A stretch of 56,498 bases of DNA from Prolixibacteraceae bacterium (GCA_023228025.1 JALOCD010000009.1:1-56498), one strand, 5' to 3'. Numbered from the stretch's first letter, positions 17,887 to 27,853 are shown. Numbers and translations: made by a program. Notes: a model not told the origin generated them from the sequence alone.

Positions 17887-19906
17887 TTAATTATGCTTTT
17901 GGGTTTCCCTCGGTTGATTACCCATCTGAAACTTCAGGATACCACCATTAATAATATCCTGGTGCGAAATTGTTTTCTTATCGTATTTTTTGCCGTTTAA
18001 TTCGACCGACTGCACATATAGGTTTGCATCCGTGAGCCCGATTGCCTCCACCGTAAAAATTTTGCCGTTGGCCAAAGAGAGGGTTGCCTTTTTCACCTGC
18101 GGGGCGCCCAAAACATATTCGCCGCCACATGGATTGACAGGGTAGAACCCCAGATTGCTGAAGATTAACCATGCCGACATTTGACCGCAGTCATCGTTTC
18201 CGCACAATCCATTGATCTTGTCCTGATACTTTGTCTGTGTAATCTGACGAACCAATTTCTCAGTTTTCCAAGGTTTACCGGCAAGTGAGTAGAGGTACGC
18301 AACATGATGACTTGGTTCATTTCCATGCGCATATTGACCAATCAGTCCGGTAACATCCGCCACAAAACCGCTTTGCTCTTTTTTGACCGACATCTCAAAC
18401 AGCGAATCAAGTTTGCTTGTAAAATAATCCGGTCCGCCCATCAATTGCACCAGTCCGGGCACATCATGCTGTACATGCCAGGTATATTGCCAGGCATTGC
18501 CTTCGGTGTAATCCCCTCCTGACGAACTGGCGTGGGAGAGTCCAAAGAAATTAAATGGCGTCCGCCAGTTCCCTTTCGAATCCTTGCCGCGCATCAGCCT
18601 GGTTTGGGGATCGAACAGGTTCCTGTAATATCCGGAACGTTTGGTAAAAAACTCAAAATCATCCTGTTTATGCAGTGCTTTGGCGAATTGGGCGGCACAA
18701 TAATCATCATAGACCGATTCCAGCGTCCGCGATACCGATTCCTCATTAACCAGATCAAAAGGATAATACCCGTACTTGTCGTATACATTCCAGTTCGAAT
18801 TCCGATGGTTTTGGGTCAGGGAAGATTTAACAGCCTGGTAGGCCTTCCCTGTATCAAATCCCCTGAAGCCTTTCAGGTAGGCGTCCACGATGACCGGAAC
18901 GGCATGGTTTGCAATCATGCAATAGTTCTCCTTCCCCCACATCTGCGATGTTATTTGGTTGAATGAACAGATGGTACATGGAGGTATAAAAAATATCCTT
19001 CTGTTCCCTGGTCCCTTCAACCTGGATCCTGGAAAGTAGTTTGTTCCATTTGGCCCTTCCTTCCCGACATACCTTATCGAACTCCCATTCAGGAATCTCC
19101 GCCTGAAGGTTTTTCCTGGCGTTTTCGATTCCCGTGGAGGAAAGGGCTACTTTGACCAACAACTCTTCGCCTGGTTTCAGATCGAAATCGAATACCATTC
19201 GCGGCGCCTTTTCCCGTGCATCCTGTTTGGGCAGCTCCCTCCTGCCGGTTATTGGCCTGCTGAATTCGATCAGATAATAGTAGGTGCGATCGAGCCAAAC
19301 CGATGTCCGGCAAAATCCCGAAATGACCTTGTCGCTTTCCAAGGTAACTTTGGCATCCAAAACGTGTTCACGCAGAACGTTGTCGTTAAAAACCATTCCG
19401 CTCTGAAAATCGATCAGCAAGTGGGACGGTTCATTCCCCTGAAACAAGTACTTGTGTATGGCGGTATGTTCGGCGGCGGTCATTTCGGCCTTCACGCCGA
19501 AATCTGTCAATACAACGGAATAATAGCCCGGACTGGCCTGTTCCTGCCCCTTCTTAAATTTACTGTTGTAGTTTTTGCGCACCGGATTTCCTGTAAAGGG
19601 CAACATCAGCAGGTCGCCCAAATCAGGGCAACCGGTGCCGTTGAGACGGTCCTGGGAAAAGCCGTTGATGGTCGAATCGGTCGACTGGTAGCCCGAGCAA
19701 TAGGCCCAACTGCAGTTACCGGTCTCCGGTCCCACCTGAATCAGGCCAAAAGGTACGCAAGCCCCCGGGAAGCAATGGCCAAATTCGGATGCGCACACAA
19801 ATGGGTTGACATACTTCGTGTAATCTTCCGGTTGAACCGGTTTCGCCGATGTGAATAAAACAGTCAACACTCCAGCCAGGAGCCCGGCAAAACTCGTTTT
19901 AATCAT
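17887..19906 (-). pseudogene. GH92 alpha-mannosidase, internal deletion and frameshift
   Basis: The N-terminal half (from ATG 19906) has a signal peptide and GH92 marks: YTKYVNPFVCASEFGHCFPGA (shortened: YVNPF, CFPGACVPFG), SGYQSTDSTINGFSQDRLNGTG, reaching HLFIQPNNIADV at about 18938. The frame then leaves the family. The second half resumes in another frame at WGKENYCM (about 18939) and runs through HGNEPSHH-type HGNEPSHHVAYLYS and LCGNDDCGQMSAW, which carry the presumed catalytic Glu and Asp residues, to the stop at 17887. Joining both gives about 673 residues; intact relatives are about 740-760. The 60-80 residues expected between NNIADV and WGKEN are lost. Function in mannan use would be abolished unless reads restore the frame. 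Confidence 0.85.
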
Positions 19907-20181
19907 TTTAGTGAAGTTGTTGTGGGTAATTAAATGCTAAACTATGATAAAAACTTGAATCAAAAAAAGAGGCAGTCTATTCCCGAAAAATTTTCATCAT
20001 CTGTCACCAGCGATTATTATTATCCCCAGGTTAGGATTTGTTTCAAGGACAGGAAGCAATCCAAAAAGTGTGAATTATGCAAAACTTATTCGAAATTTTA
20101 TAACATTAATTGCGAAGCACTTGTATACCTTGGACCAGTTTAAAATCTTTCATTTTTATTCAGCTACCAAAAGCAGAAGAG

Positions 20182-22563
20182 ATGCCGATGCAAAAAATAT
20201 CAAAATCAACAATACTGCATCGCGAGAACAATACAGCCATTGAACTTGCTTTGAAAGCTGCAAACATGGCATGGTGGAATGTGGACCTGATTTCCGGAGA
20301 TGTCATTTTCGGAGAACGAAATGCTGAGATGTTGGGTTACCAAAGTGAGGAGTTTAAAAATTACAATGATTTTCTCGCATTGATCCATCCTGAGGATGCG
20401 GGAAGGGTTATGGACTCTATGAAAAGCCATCTGGATGGGTATGTTGATAAATACGAATCCGAGTACCGGGTCTTAACCAAGTCTGATGGTTATAAATGGG
20501 TTTACGGGAATGGGTCTGTCACAAAAAAAGACCGCACTGGAAAACCACTTACTATTGCCGGTCTTGTTATCGATATTAGCGACCGAAAACTGGCTGAAGA
20601 ATTGCTCACAACCTCTGAAACAAGGTATCGCAGGCTTTTTGAAACTGCAAAGGATGGAATCATCATTCTCGATGCAGAAACAGGCATGATCATGGATGTC
20701 AATCCATTTTTGATCGACTTGCTGGGTTTTGATAAGGATCAATTTCTTAAAAAAGAAATTTGGGAGATCGGATTTTTTAAGGATATTCTTGCCAATTATG
20801 ATAAATTCAAAGAGTTACAAATAAAAGAATATGTCCGTTATGAAAATCTGCCACTCGAAACTGCCCATGGGAAAAAGATCAATGTGGAATTTGTCAGCAA
20901 CCTGTACAAAGAGAATCATAAAAATGTAATTCAATGCAATATCAGGGATATAACCAAGCGAAAAGATGCAGAGTTAGCCCATCATCAAAGTGAGGAGAGA
21001 TTCAACCTGATCATGGAGCATTCAGCTGAAGCTATATTCATTCTAGACCATAATGGCAGGTATCTTTTTATGAATAAGGCAGTAACTGATATGGTTGGCT
21101 ATACTGAAGCAGAAATCAAACAAAAATCTATCGCGGACCTTGTCCCCAAAAGCAAGCGTAATCAGTTTCGTGATCTTTTTGAAGTGGTACTTAACAAAGG
21201 CAAAATATTTGTAGAAATTGAACTGATAAATAAAAACGGAGATCATATTTCATCAGATTTCAATGCTGTTTTGTTACCCAACGGATTGGTGTATTGCAAT
21301 TGTAAGGATATATCAAACAACAAGGAGAACGAACTTTTACTCAAACAAAAAAGCAGGCAATTAAAGGAACAAAATAAAGAATACCAGCTTTTAAACAAAG
21401 AACTTGTCCAGACCAACCAACAATTAATCATTGCCAAGGAAAAAGCCGAGGAGAACGATAGCCTTAAAACAGCTTTCCTGCAAAATATGAGCCACGAAAT
21501 ACGCACACCCATGAATGGCATTCTCGGATTTTCCGAATTGTTGAAAAGCCCACATTTATCTGACAAAGAGCAGCAAGAATTTATTCTGATTATCGAGCAG
21601 AGCGGCCAGCGAATGCTTAATATTATCAATGATATCGTCAATATATCGAAAATAGAAACCGGGCAGATTGAACTTTACTTACAAGAGACGGATGTGAACG
21701 AATTACTGAGGCAACTTTATGCTATTTTCAAACCCGAATCAGAATCCAAAGGGTTACAATTAAATTGCCAACCTGGTCTTCCAGATCATTTTTGTATGAT
21801 TGAAACAGACAAGACAAAATTAACGCAGGTATTGTCCAACCTCATAAAAAATGCGATAAAATTCACTTCAGCCGGAACCATCGATTTTGGATATCAACTA
21901 AAGAAAAATGTTTTGGAGTTTTATGTTTCTGATACCGGTATTGGTGTTGCACCTGAAATGAGTGAAATCATATTTGAGCGTTTCAGACAAGTTGATATGT
22001 CACTTGCCAGAAATTTCGAAGGAGCCGGATTGGGACTCGCCATCTCCAAAGCTTTTATCGTGAAGCTTGGTGGTAAAATGTGGGTGAAATCGGAACTTGG
22101 CAAGGGCGCGAAGTTCCTTTTCATTATTCCCTATTGTATATCATCGCCAAGACATACCGAGATGCAGATCAAGAAACAACAGGGTGGGAGACTGCAAAAT
22201 ATCAATATCCTAATCGCCGAAGATGATGTAAACAGCATGCTGATGTTAAGAAAGATGCTGGAAATTGAAAAAGCCAATTTGTATTTTGCAAGAAATGGTC
22301 AAGAGGCAATAGATATTGTAATGACCGCACCCGAATTAAAATTGGTGCTTATGGATTTAAAAATGCCTGTTATGGATGGTTTTGAGGCAATAAAGGTGAT
22401 CAAACAAATAAGACCGGAACTATACATCATTGCTCAAAGTGCGTATGTCTTCTCCAATGATCAGGACCAGGCCAGAAAATCAGGCTGTAACGATTATATT
22501 GAAAAACCAATAAGAATTGAACCGCTGATAGAGCTCATCAACAAGCATTTTGGAAATTCGTAA
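20182..22563 (+). CDS. PAS-rich hybrid sensor histidine kinase
   Basis: 793 residues, no membrane segment, so a cytoplasmic sensor. Three PAS domains (roughly 25-145, 150-270, 275-395; first with a PAC-like YRVLTKSDGYKWVYG), a coiled coil to about 425, HisKA with the phospho-His in NMSHEIRTPMNGI (about 437), HATPase with NLIKNAIKFT, DTGIGV and GAGLGLAISK, then a receiver (about 675-790) with EDD, phospho-acceptor Asp in VLMDLKMP (about 723), and EKP. The ATG at 20182 is preceded by AGAAGAG, one of the few SD-like sites here; an upstream TTG at 20110 would add unrelated residues. No DNA-binding output domain; partner unknown. Divergent from the broken GH92 gene. Confidence 0.92.
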   Translation: MPMQKISKSTILHRENNTAIELALKAANMAWWNVDLISGDVIFGERNAEMLGYQSEEFKNYNDFLALIHPEDAGRVMDSMKSHLDGYVDKYESEYRVLTKSDGYKWVYGNGSVTKKDRTGKPLTIAGLVIDISDRKLAEELLTTSETRYRRLFETAKDGIIILDAETGMIMDVNPFLIDLLGFDKDQFLKKEIWEIGFFKDILANYDKFKELQIKEYVRYENLPLETAHGKKINVEFVSNLYKENHKNVIQCNIRDITKRKDAELAHHQSEERFNLIMEHSAEAIFILDHNGRYLFMNKAVTDMVGYTEAEIKQKSIADLVPKSKRNQFRDLFEVVLNKGKIFVEIELINKNGDHISSDFNAVLLPNGLVYCNCKDISNNKENELLLKQKSRQLKEQNKEYQLLNKELVQTNQQLIIAKEKAEENDSLKTAFLQNMSHEIRTPMNGILGFSELLKSPHLSDKEQQEFILIIEQSGQRMLNIINDIVNISKIETGQIELYLQETDVNELLRQLYAIFKPESESKGLQLNCQPGLPDHFCMIETDKTKLTQVLSNLIKNAIKFTSAGTIDFGYQLKKNVLEFYVSDTGIGVAPEMSEIIFERFRQVDMSLARNFEGAGLGLAISKAFIVKLGGKMWVKSELGKGAKFLFIIPYCISSPRHTEMQIKKQQGGRLQNINILIAEDDVNSMLMLRKMLEIEKANLYFARNGQEAIDIVMTAPELKLVLMDLKMPVMDGFEAIKVIKQIRPELYIIAQSAYVFSNDQDQARKSGCNDYIEKPIRIEPLIELINKHFGNS

Positions 22564-22605
22564 TCATCGGCTCCAGGGCTGCGGATATGCAATTCCATCT
22601 GACGG

Positions 22606-22732
22606 TTAATAGTCATTAAAAAACTGCTCAATCGTTGCCAATGTCAAAAACATTTTACGATTTTCGGGAAACGGAATGAAACCAAACTTTGAATAAAAAA
22701 AGTCTAATTTCCACCCCTTATCCATCAAAAAT
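22606..22732 (-). pseudogene. Remnant: C-terminus of a GNAT acetyltransferase
   Basis: About 40 codons on the minus strand read LDFFYSKFGFIPFPENRK then MFLTLATIEQFFND and a stop. This is the characteristic last strand-helix-strand of a GNAT protein (FYxKxGFIPxP...MFLxxATI). An in-frame stop lies just upstream, at the end of the L,D-transpeptidase gene, so the rest of the acetyltransferase is gone. A 35-codon ATG frame could be translated but is unlikely to be functional. Confidence 0.6.
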
Positions 22733-23479
22733 TCACTTTAGATCATGTTTCCCATCAGGCAGGAACCTGACTGTTGGAGGCACCCGTTTATGGTCAAATA
22801 GATCATAACTTTTCTTGAGGTCGCCCCACAAAGCGACATCGTCCTTGTACCGTCCGTAGGTATAGGTTAATTTAGAATAGGTGGCATCGGTCAGCCGGGC
22901 CGGATAAATGGTCAGGCCAATCTCCGTCTGTCCGGCGTTGTAGGCTTCCACACAATAGACATATATCTCCCTGATCCGGTCGTCCGTCATGGCCAGGCAT
23001 CCCGAAGAGATGCAGGAGCCGTGAATAAAGATATTGCTTCCCAAATGTCTGCGAACTCCCCTTACACTGTCCGATGCATTCGGATAATTGACCTTCATCG
23101 ATAAATAATACTTGCTGAATGGATTGAGGTCGGAAATATGGTAAAACCCCTCCGGTACCTGCAAATCGCGCGAGCGACGCTTCGCCCCGACGTCGCCCGA
23201 GAGATCACAGATGGGAAACTCCCTGATCATCTTGTACACGGAGTCGCAACTGTTTTTGGCCCACAATTCCACCTTCTTCTCAGTTTTGAAAGCCCGAAGG
23301 TAAATCCGCAGGCTATCGCGCGAAATGGAAAATCCTGCCAGGGTACCCTTTACAATTTTTTCTTTGGCAGCATAAGCCTCCCTTACCCTGGTATATTTTA
23401 ACTGCTTCTCCCGGTAGGTTTCTGAAGTCATTCCTGACCCCATGAAGCAGATGGGGAAGAGTAGTATCAACAATCTCAT
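22733..23479 (-). CDS. L,D-transpeptidase family protein (YafK/DpaA-like)
   Basis: 248 residues with a signal peptide (LLILLFPICFMGSG). The YkuD-type catalytic motif is IHGSCISSGCLAMTD near residue 156, with His and the nucleophilic Cys in HGxxxSxGC. Strands before it (FPICDLSGDVG, PEGFYHIS, YYLSMKVNYPN) fit the YafK subfamily; E. coli DpaA (YafK) detaches Braun lipoprotein from peptidoglycan, but Bacteroidota lack that lipoprotein, so here it probably edits other cell-wall crosslinks. Monocistronic, followed by the GNAT remnant. Confidence 0.85.
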   Translation of the reverse strand: MRLLILLFPICFMGSGMTSETYREKQLKYTRVREAYAAKEKIVKGTLAGFSISRDSLRIYLRAFKTEKKVELWAKNSCDSVYKMIREFPICDLSGDVGAKRRSRDLQVPEGFYHISDLNPFSKYYLSMKVNYPNASDSVRGVRRHLGSNIFIHGSCISSGCLAMTDDRIREIYVYCVEAYNAGQTEIGLTIYPARLTDATYSKLTYTYGRYKDDVALWGDLKKSYDLFDHKRVPPTVRFLPDGKHDLK

Positions 23480-23553
23480 AAATCAGTCTAAAAAATAATC
23501 GGACAAAAATAGTGGAATAATGCTCAAATCCACAAACTCCTGCCTGACCTTTC

Positions 23554-24855
23554 CTAGCGATCTTTGGATGATCCGTTTGAATCGATGTTTTTCACCCTGC
23601 CAACTTTATGCCCAGATGTTGCATAAAAAAGAATGTAGCAATATATTGGGATCACAATCCAATAGGCGATCAGCGGTGTGCTGAGATCGGCAAGGCGGCC
23701 GTACAAAAGCGGAACAACCGCTGCCCCTGAGATGGCCATCACCATCATGGAAGAGCCGGTCTTGGTAAAACGTCCCAGTTTCGTGATGGCCAACGGCCAG
23801 ATGGATGGCCACATCAGCGAATTGGCCAAGCCGAGAAAGGCGATAAACATGACGGAGACAAATCCTGTGGTTGCAATGGCCAAAAGAGCAAATATCAGGC
23901 CCATAACCGCGGATATGGACAAAACATTTTTTTGCGCCAGGTATTTGGGGATCACAATGATGCCAACGATATACCCAACCAGCATAGCAAAAATGGTGAA
24001 TGAGGAGAAGAATTTTGCGGTGGCAATCGGAATATTGAGGTAGACGCCATAACTGATGATGGTGTTTCCCGCAATTACCTCAACGCCGGTATAGAGGAAG
24101 ATGGCCAATACCCCAAGCAGCAAGTGTGGAAATTGAAAGACGTTTGTTTTCTCGGGACCTTCGGTCTCTTCGACGGCATTCTCCTCCTCGTGGTCGATAT
24201 CGGGCAAATTTGAGTAGTAGAGGAACAGCGCCAGCAGCAAGAGGGCAACCATGATGATCAGATAGGGAACAATAACCCTGGATGCCAGGATGGTCAATTC
24301 CAGATTTTTTTGGTCAAGCGTCATGCTCTTAACCTTTTCAACGATTTCGTCAGCACCGTCCAGGGTGATGAAACCCAAAATAGCCGGCGCCAAAACCCCT
24401 GCGACACCATTGCAGATACCCATGATACTGATTCGTTTGGCCGCGCTTTCAATGGGCCCGAGAATTGTAACATAAGGATTTGATGCCGTTTGCAGCAGGG
24501 CCATGCCGGCGCCCTGGATAAACAGTCCGATCAAAAACAGGCTATAAGTCCTGGTGAGTGCAGCCGGAACGAACAGTAGTGAGCCCACACCCATCGTGAC
24601 CAACCCTACAACCATCCCCTTCTTGTAACCGGTATGGGTGAGTAACCATCCTGCCGGGACAGACATAAAAAAGTAGGCGATGTAAAAGGCAAAAGCGACC
24701 AGATAGGATTGGAAGTTGGATAATTCACAGGCGATTTTCAGGTAGGGCACCAAAACCGCGCTTAACCAGGTGATAAAACCAAAGACGAAAAACAGGATGC
24801 CGATAATCACGATCGGACTGAATCCTTTTCTCTTGATTTGTTCAAAATTGTTCAT
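23554..24855 (-). CDS. Sugar MFS transporter, FucP/GluP type
   Basis: 433 residues, 12 predicted membrane segments. Begins FSPIVIIGILFFVFGFITWLSA and has the family marks QGAGMALLQTASNPYVTILGP and FCNG-type GICNGVAG; the second half contains LANSLMWPSIWPLAI. Family members are proton symporters for L-fucose, glucose, galactose or similar sugars. The ATG at 24855 was chosen because it precedes the conserved start; an in-frame start at 24909 adds 18 residues across the likely promoter (a TTATTTTGC box near 24880). Sugar specificity is not readable. Could import products of the GH enzymes nearby. Confidence 0.9.
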   Translation of the reverse strand: MNNFEQIKRKGFSPIVIIGILFFVFGFITWLSAVLVPYLKIACELSNFQSYLVAFAFYIAYFFMSVPAGWLLTHTGYKKGMVVGLVTMGVGSLLFVPAALTRTYSLFLIGLFIQGAGMALLQTASNPYVTILGPIESAAKRISIMGICNGVAGVLAPAILGFITLDGADEIVEKVKSMTLDQKNLELTILASRVIVPYLIIMVALLLLALFLYYSNLPDIDHEEENAVEETEGPEKTNVFQFPHLLLGVLAIFLYTGVEVIAGNTIISYGVYLNIPIATAKFFSSFTIFAMLVGYIVGIIVIPKYLAQKNVLSISAVMGLIFALLAIATTGFVSVMFIAFLGLANSLMWPSIWPLAITKLGRFTKTGSSMMVMAISGAAVVPLLYGRLADLSTPLIAYWIVIPIYCYILFYATSGHKVGRVKNIDSNGSSKDR

Positions 24856-25014
24856 TGTAGTAGTAAAAAGTTGGAGGTGCAAAATAAGAAAAAAAGTCAA
24901 GGCTTGCACTTACTTCCAAAAATGGATCTTCTTCTGACAGCAAGGCTGTGAAGGAGAATTCATAGTTGGTATTGAAAAACTTTAATCCTGGGTTACAAAA
25001 TAATTTTGAAATAA

Positions 25015-25042
25015 AAAAGGCGGAATTTCGATTCCGCCTTTT
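25015..25042 (-). terminator. Strong terminator with TTCG loop
   Basis: A perfect 12-bp stem (AAAAGGCGGAAT and its complement) closed by a TTCG-type tetraloop with T-runs on both sides. It lies 22 bp beyond the stop of the thioredoxin-like gene. Confidence 0.9.
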
Positions 25043-25064
25043 GTTTTGAGGAGTCTGATATCTG

Positions 25065-25472
25065 CTATTTTAATCCATTTTTTGCGGCTGTCAATGCCTC
25101 AGCAAGTTCCTCGTTGGTTTTTGCTACACTGACCTGACTTATCAGGGATTTGGTTTCGGAGTTAAAGAAATAAACCACACCTGTTCCTCTGTACGCAGCA
25201 ATGGCTTTATCCAAGCCCAATTTGTTCAATTCATCCGCTGATTTCATTTTTGTCTCATTGTTGGTCAAATCATTGGCAACAAATTGAACAGCCATGTCCT
25301 TGTTGTTTCCTTTAAAGGCTTCCATTGCCCGCATTCCGTTACTCTTGCATACCGGGCACCATTCGGCCTGGTTCACCACGGCAATAACTTTTGCCTTGTT
25401 CCCGGCAAAAGCAGATACTGATACGAATAATACTAGAGCAAAACCTGCGACGATTGTTTTTAGGGTTTTCAT
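25065..25472 (-). CDS. Exported thioredoxin-like protein
   Basis: 135 residues with a clean signal peptide ending at SAFA. The mature part is a small thioredoxin-like fold with a redox motif in NQAEWCPVCKSNG (CPVC), so it probably works as a periplasmic thiol-disulfide protein. The cis-Pro expected before the last strand is not obvious (GTGVVYFFNSETKSL), so it is a divergent member. It has its own strong terminator and no operon partner. Confidence 0.75.
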   Translation of the reverse strand: MKTLKTIVAGFALVLFVSVSAFAGNKAKVIAVVNQAEWCPVCKSNGMRAMEAFKGNNKDMAVQFVANDLTNNETKMKSADELNKLGLDKAIAAYRGTGVVYFFNSETKSLISQVSVAKTNEELAEALTAAKNGLK

Positions 25473-25581
25473 AACTTTTAAAATTAAAATTTGACTTTAA
25501 TAATTGTTTCCAAACATTTTGTTGAAACTTTACCTTATAGTCGCTCAAAATTCAAAACCTGACAAAAAGGATGATAAAAAA

Positions 25582-25621
25582 ATTAAGAGGAGATTCCATA
25601 AGAACTGAAATTCCTCTTAAT
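25582..25621 (-). terminator. Terminator of the sigma-factor operon
   Basis: A 10-bp perfect stem (ATTAAGAGGA / TCCTCTTAAT) with a 20-nt loop; on the minus strand it is followed by TTTTTTT. It lies about 80 bp past the stop of the small protein at 25700. Confidence 0.65.
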
Positions 25622-25699
25622 CAAATAGATGTAACAATAAATATTTTACACATTTCCCTCAGACTCTTACTGCAAATGCCTCATCATCCTGACTAAATC

Positions 25700-25840
25700 T
25701 CATACGACAAACGCCTGACTGCCCTGAAGTTTGTTGTAATTTGCAGAAATTGATTTGAAGCTTTTTTTGGAAACGGCCTTACCCGTCTCCAGGTGGTATT
25801 TGAGCCAGATCATGACGCCAAAGAGCATCTTTCTGAACAT
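25700..25840 (-). CDS. Small 46-residue protein after the anti-sigma gene
   Basis: Starts with ATG 5 bp after the anti-sigma stop and ends before the operon terminator. It reads MFRKMLFGVMIWLKYHL, then ETGKAVSKKSFKSISANYN and KLQGSQAFVV: a short hydrophobic helix followed by a basic tail. I do not recognise the family. Spacing and a clean frame between anti-sigma and terminator argue it is a real third gene of the operon. Confidence 0.55.
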   Translation of the reverse strand: MFRKMLFGVMIWLKYHLETGKAVSKKSFKSISANYNKLQGSQAFVV

Positions 25841-25845
25841 TCCGA

Positions 25846-26112
25846 TTAATTTTCAGCCTTATCCAGCTTGACTGAAATCTGCTCTTTGAGCTGTTTTATG
25901 TCAATTCCAATCTGCTGATTTTTCTGGTGCAGTCCAATGGCCTTTTCAAGGAGCATACTTTGCTTTTCATAGTTAGAGCAAGCATCACATACCATTTTAT
26001 GTAATTTCAATTGCAGTCTTTCTTTGAAGGAGAGCTTGAAAAAAAATCTCTTTTCAATCAGTTCTGTCGCTTTTAAACACGAAAGAAGCAGTATATGCAT
26101 CAATTTTTTCAT
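25846..26112 (-). CDS. Putative zinc-finger anti-sigma factor
   Basis: 88 residues. Contains SCLKATELIEKR, a segment common to small Bacteroidota proteins that follow ECF sigma genes, and HKMVCDACSNY, an HxxxCxxC zinc-binding anti-sigma (ZAS-like) motif. The C-terminal half is helical. No transmembrane helix, so it would sense in the cytoplasm. Begins 16 bp after the sigma stop; the pair should be co-regulated, with the sigma factor held inactive until a signal arrives. Confidence 0.7.
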   Translation of the reverse strand: MKKLMHILLLSCLKATELIEKRFFFKLSFKERLQLKLHKMVCDACSNYEKQSMLLEKAIGLHQKNQQIGIDIKQLKEQISVKLDKAEN

Positions 26113-26128
26113 TGTCTTTCTTCCTGTT

Positions 26129-26692
26129 TTAACTTTTGAACCAATTTATTTCAATACAATCCCTCAATTGCAGTTTAGCCCGATGAACAATCTGCCAAAA
26201 ATTTGACGGAGTAATTCCCAATTCCTGACAAATTTCTTCCCCGCTTTTTTCGGTTAGGTATTTCAGCTTTACACTTGTACTCCACTTTTCAGGTAAAGCA
26301 TTCAGGCAATTCTTAAGAACTGCCTGAAAGTCAACATCATCAAGCAAAATTTGATTGTCCTCAACCTGCCAGTTCTTAGGTTTTTTGTTTTCCTGCCATT
26401 CACCCACCTTTTCGAAAAACATTACCATGCTTGTATCTTCCATGGATATAGGTTGGGAAATTCTCTTTCGGTAATGATCTGCAATTTTGTGGTTCAGGAT
26501 CGAAAATAGCCATGTTTTCGGGGTGCTTTCCCCTCTATATACATCCATCTTCTCAGCAGCCGCTAAAAAAGTCTCCTGGACTAAATCTTTGGCCTGCTCG
26601 GAGTCGGATATCTTATAAAGCGCCCATGAATAAAGATCTGAAGTATATTCATCGACCCATTGCGTCAAATCCCATTTAACCTCTTGGTCCAT
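26129..26692 (-). CDS. ECF-type RNA polymerase sigma factor
   Basis: 187 residues with sigma region 2 (DLYSWALYKI, EQAKDLVQETFLAAAEKM, TWLFSILNHKIADHYRK) and region 4 (LPEKWSTSVKLKYL, GEEICQELGITPSNFWQIVHRAKLQLRDC). The insert between them is longer than usual. It directs transcription of an unknown regulon; the anti-sigma factor and a small protein follow. A start at ATG 26692 puts region 2 at the usual distance from the N-terminus. Confidence 0.9.
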   Translation of the reverse strand: MDQEVKWDLTQWVDEYTSDLYSWALYKISDSEQAKDLVQETFLAAAEKMDVYRGESTPKTWLFSILNHKIADHYRKRISQPISMEDTSMVMFFEKVGEWQENKKPKNWQVEDNQILLDDVDFQAVLKNCLNALPEKWSTSVKLKYLTEKSGEEICQELGITPSNFWQIVHRAKLQLRDCIEINWFKS

Positions 26693-26839
26693 GCTCCAAA
26701 TTTTTCCATAAAACTATCAATTTTGTTTCAATTACATTTTTAAATGATCAATTTTCAGGAAAGCTTATTTTGCCCTTGATATAATCTTTCGACTTATACA
26801 CAAATAATCCTGTCTTCAATTAATTTAAACAAATGGCAT

Positions 26840-27853
26840 TCAGTTTATTGTCTCATCGTTATGGCTATCAAATTTGAACACTTTGAAAAGATAGGCGAAG
26901 GCAGGGAAAATGAGTAAGATTCCGATTATCAGGGCTATTACAAGCAAGAACATGGTCTTTTCAGGTGCCCGACTGTTCCAGATTGTCAGTTGGGAACCAT
27001 CCGCGATGAAAATCATCACCGGAAATTGAACTGCAAACCAACCTGTCACAATACAAGCAGCTTGTACGCCAACCAACAATCGCGCCTGCAAACTATTTCT
27101 CCGTTTTATATTTCTCCATATCAAAGGGATCACAGCAGTTGCAACAACTACACACCCAATGCTAAGTGCCGAATGCGCAAATTTTCTAAATAGGGACAAA
27201 CCATACAATTCAGCAAGTAAAAAGATGCTCAATCCTGAAATGACAAGCATTATTAAAAACAGACGCGATTTTTTCATAAACGTTTGATAGGTTTCATGAT
27301 CGGAGGATTCCCCAATCAGATATACGGAGGCCAGCCAACCAAACAGTAGGGTAAGAAAGATCCCGGTAGTGAAAGTAAAAAGGTTCAGCCAGGGAAAAAT
27401 AAAGACATCATAAAAAGTACCGTTAACGTTGGCCGGTATTCGCCCAAGGATGATAGCCCCAAGAATAACACCCAGGAAAAACGGGGTAAATAAACTTGAT
27501 ATTCTGAACAATAGGGTGTAATACTTATTATAATTACCGTTTACTGTATCATAATACCGAAAAGTAAAAGCAGTACCCCTGAAAATAATACCTACGAGCA
27601 CAATAAATAGCGGAATATGCAAATAGATTGTTAGTGTGGTAAAAACGGAGGGAAATCCATTAAAGATGATCACCACAGCCAATATAAGCCATACATGGTT
27701 AGCCTCCCAAACTGGGGCAATCGCCTTTGATATCGTATCTATCCCCTTCTTTCCGGTGACCAATTCCATGATCCCGGCGCCAAAATCAGCCCCAGCCAGA
27801 AGTACATACAACAGGATCGCAACTCCTAGTACGAAAATGATAAATTCAGTCAT
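26840..27853 (-). CDS. cydB: Cytochrome bd ubiquinol oxidase subunit II
   Basis: 337 residues, about 8-9 membrane helices. CydB marks: AGADFGAGIMEL, PVWEANHVWLIL and FRGTAFTFRYYD. With CydA it forms a high-affinity terminal oxidase that reduces O2 to water and lets the cell respire at low oxygen and resist NO. Its start overlaps the end of cydA by 8 bp, so translation is coupled. No cydX is visible after it. Confidence 0.93.
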   Translation of the reverse strand: MTEFIIFVLGVAILLYVLLAGADFGAGIMELVTGKKGIDTISKAIAPVWEANHVWLILAVVIIFNGFPSVFTTLTIYLHIPLFIVLVGIIFRGTAFTFRYYDTVNGNYNKYYTLLFRISSLFTPFFLGVILGAIILGRIPANVNGTFYDVFIFPWLNLFTFTTGIFLTLLFGWLASVYLIGESSDHETYQTFMKKSRLFLIMLVISGLSIFLLAELYGLSLFRKFAHSALSIGCVVVATAVIPLIWRNIKRRNSLQARLLVGVQAACIVTGWFAVQFPVMIFIADGSQLTIWNSRAPEKTMFLLVIALIIGILLIFPAFAYLFKVFKFDSHNDETIN

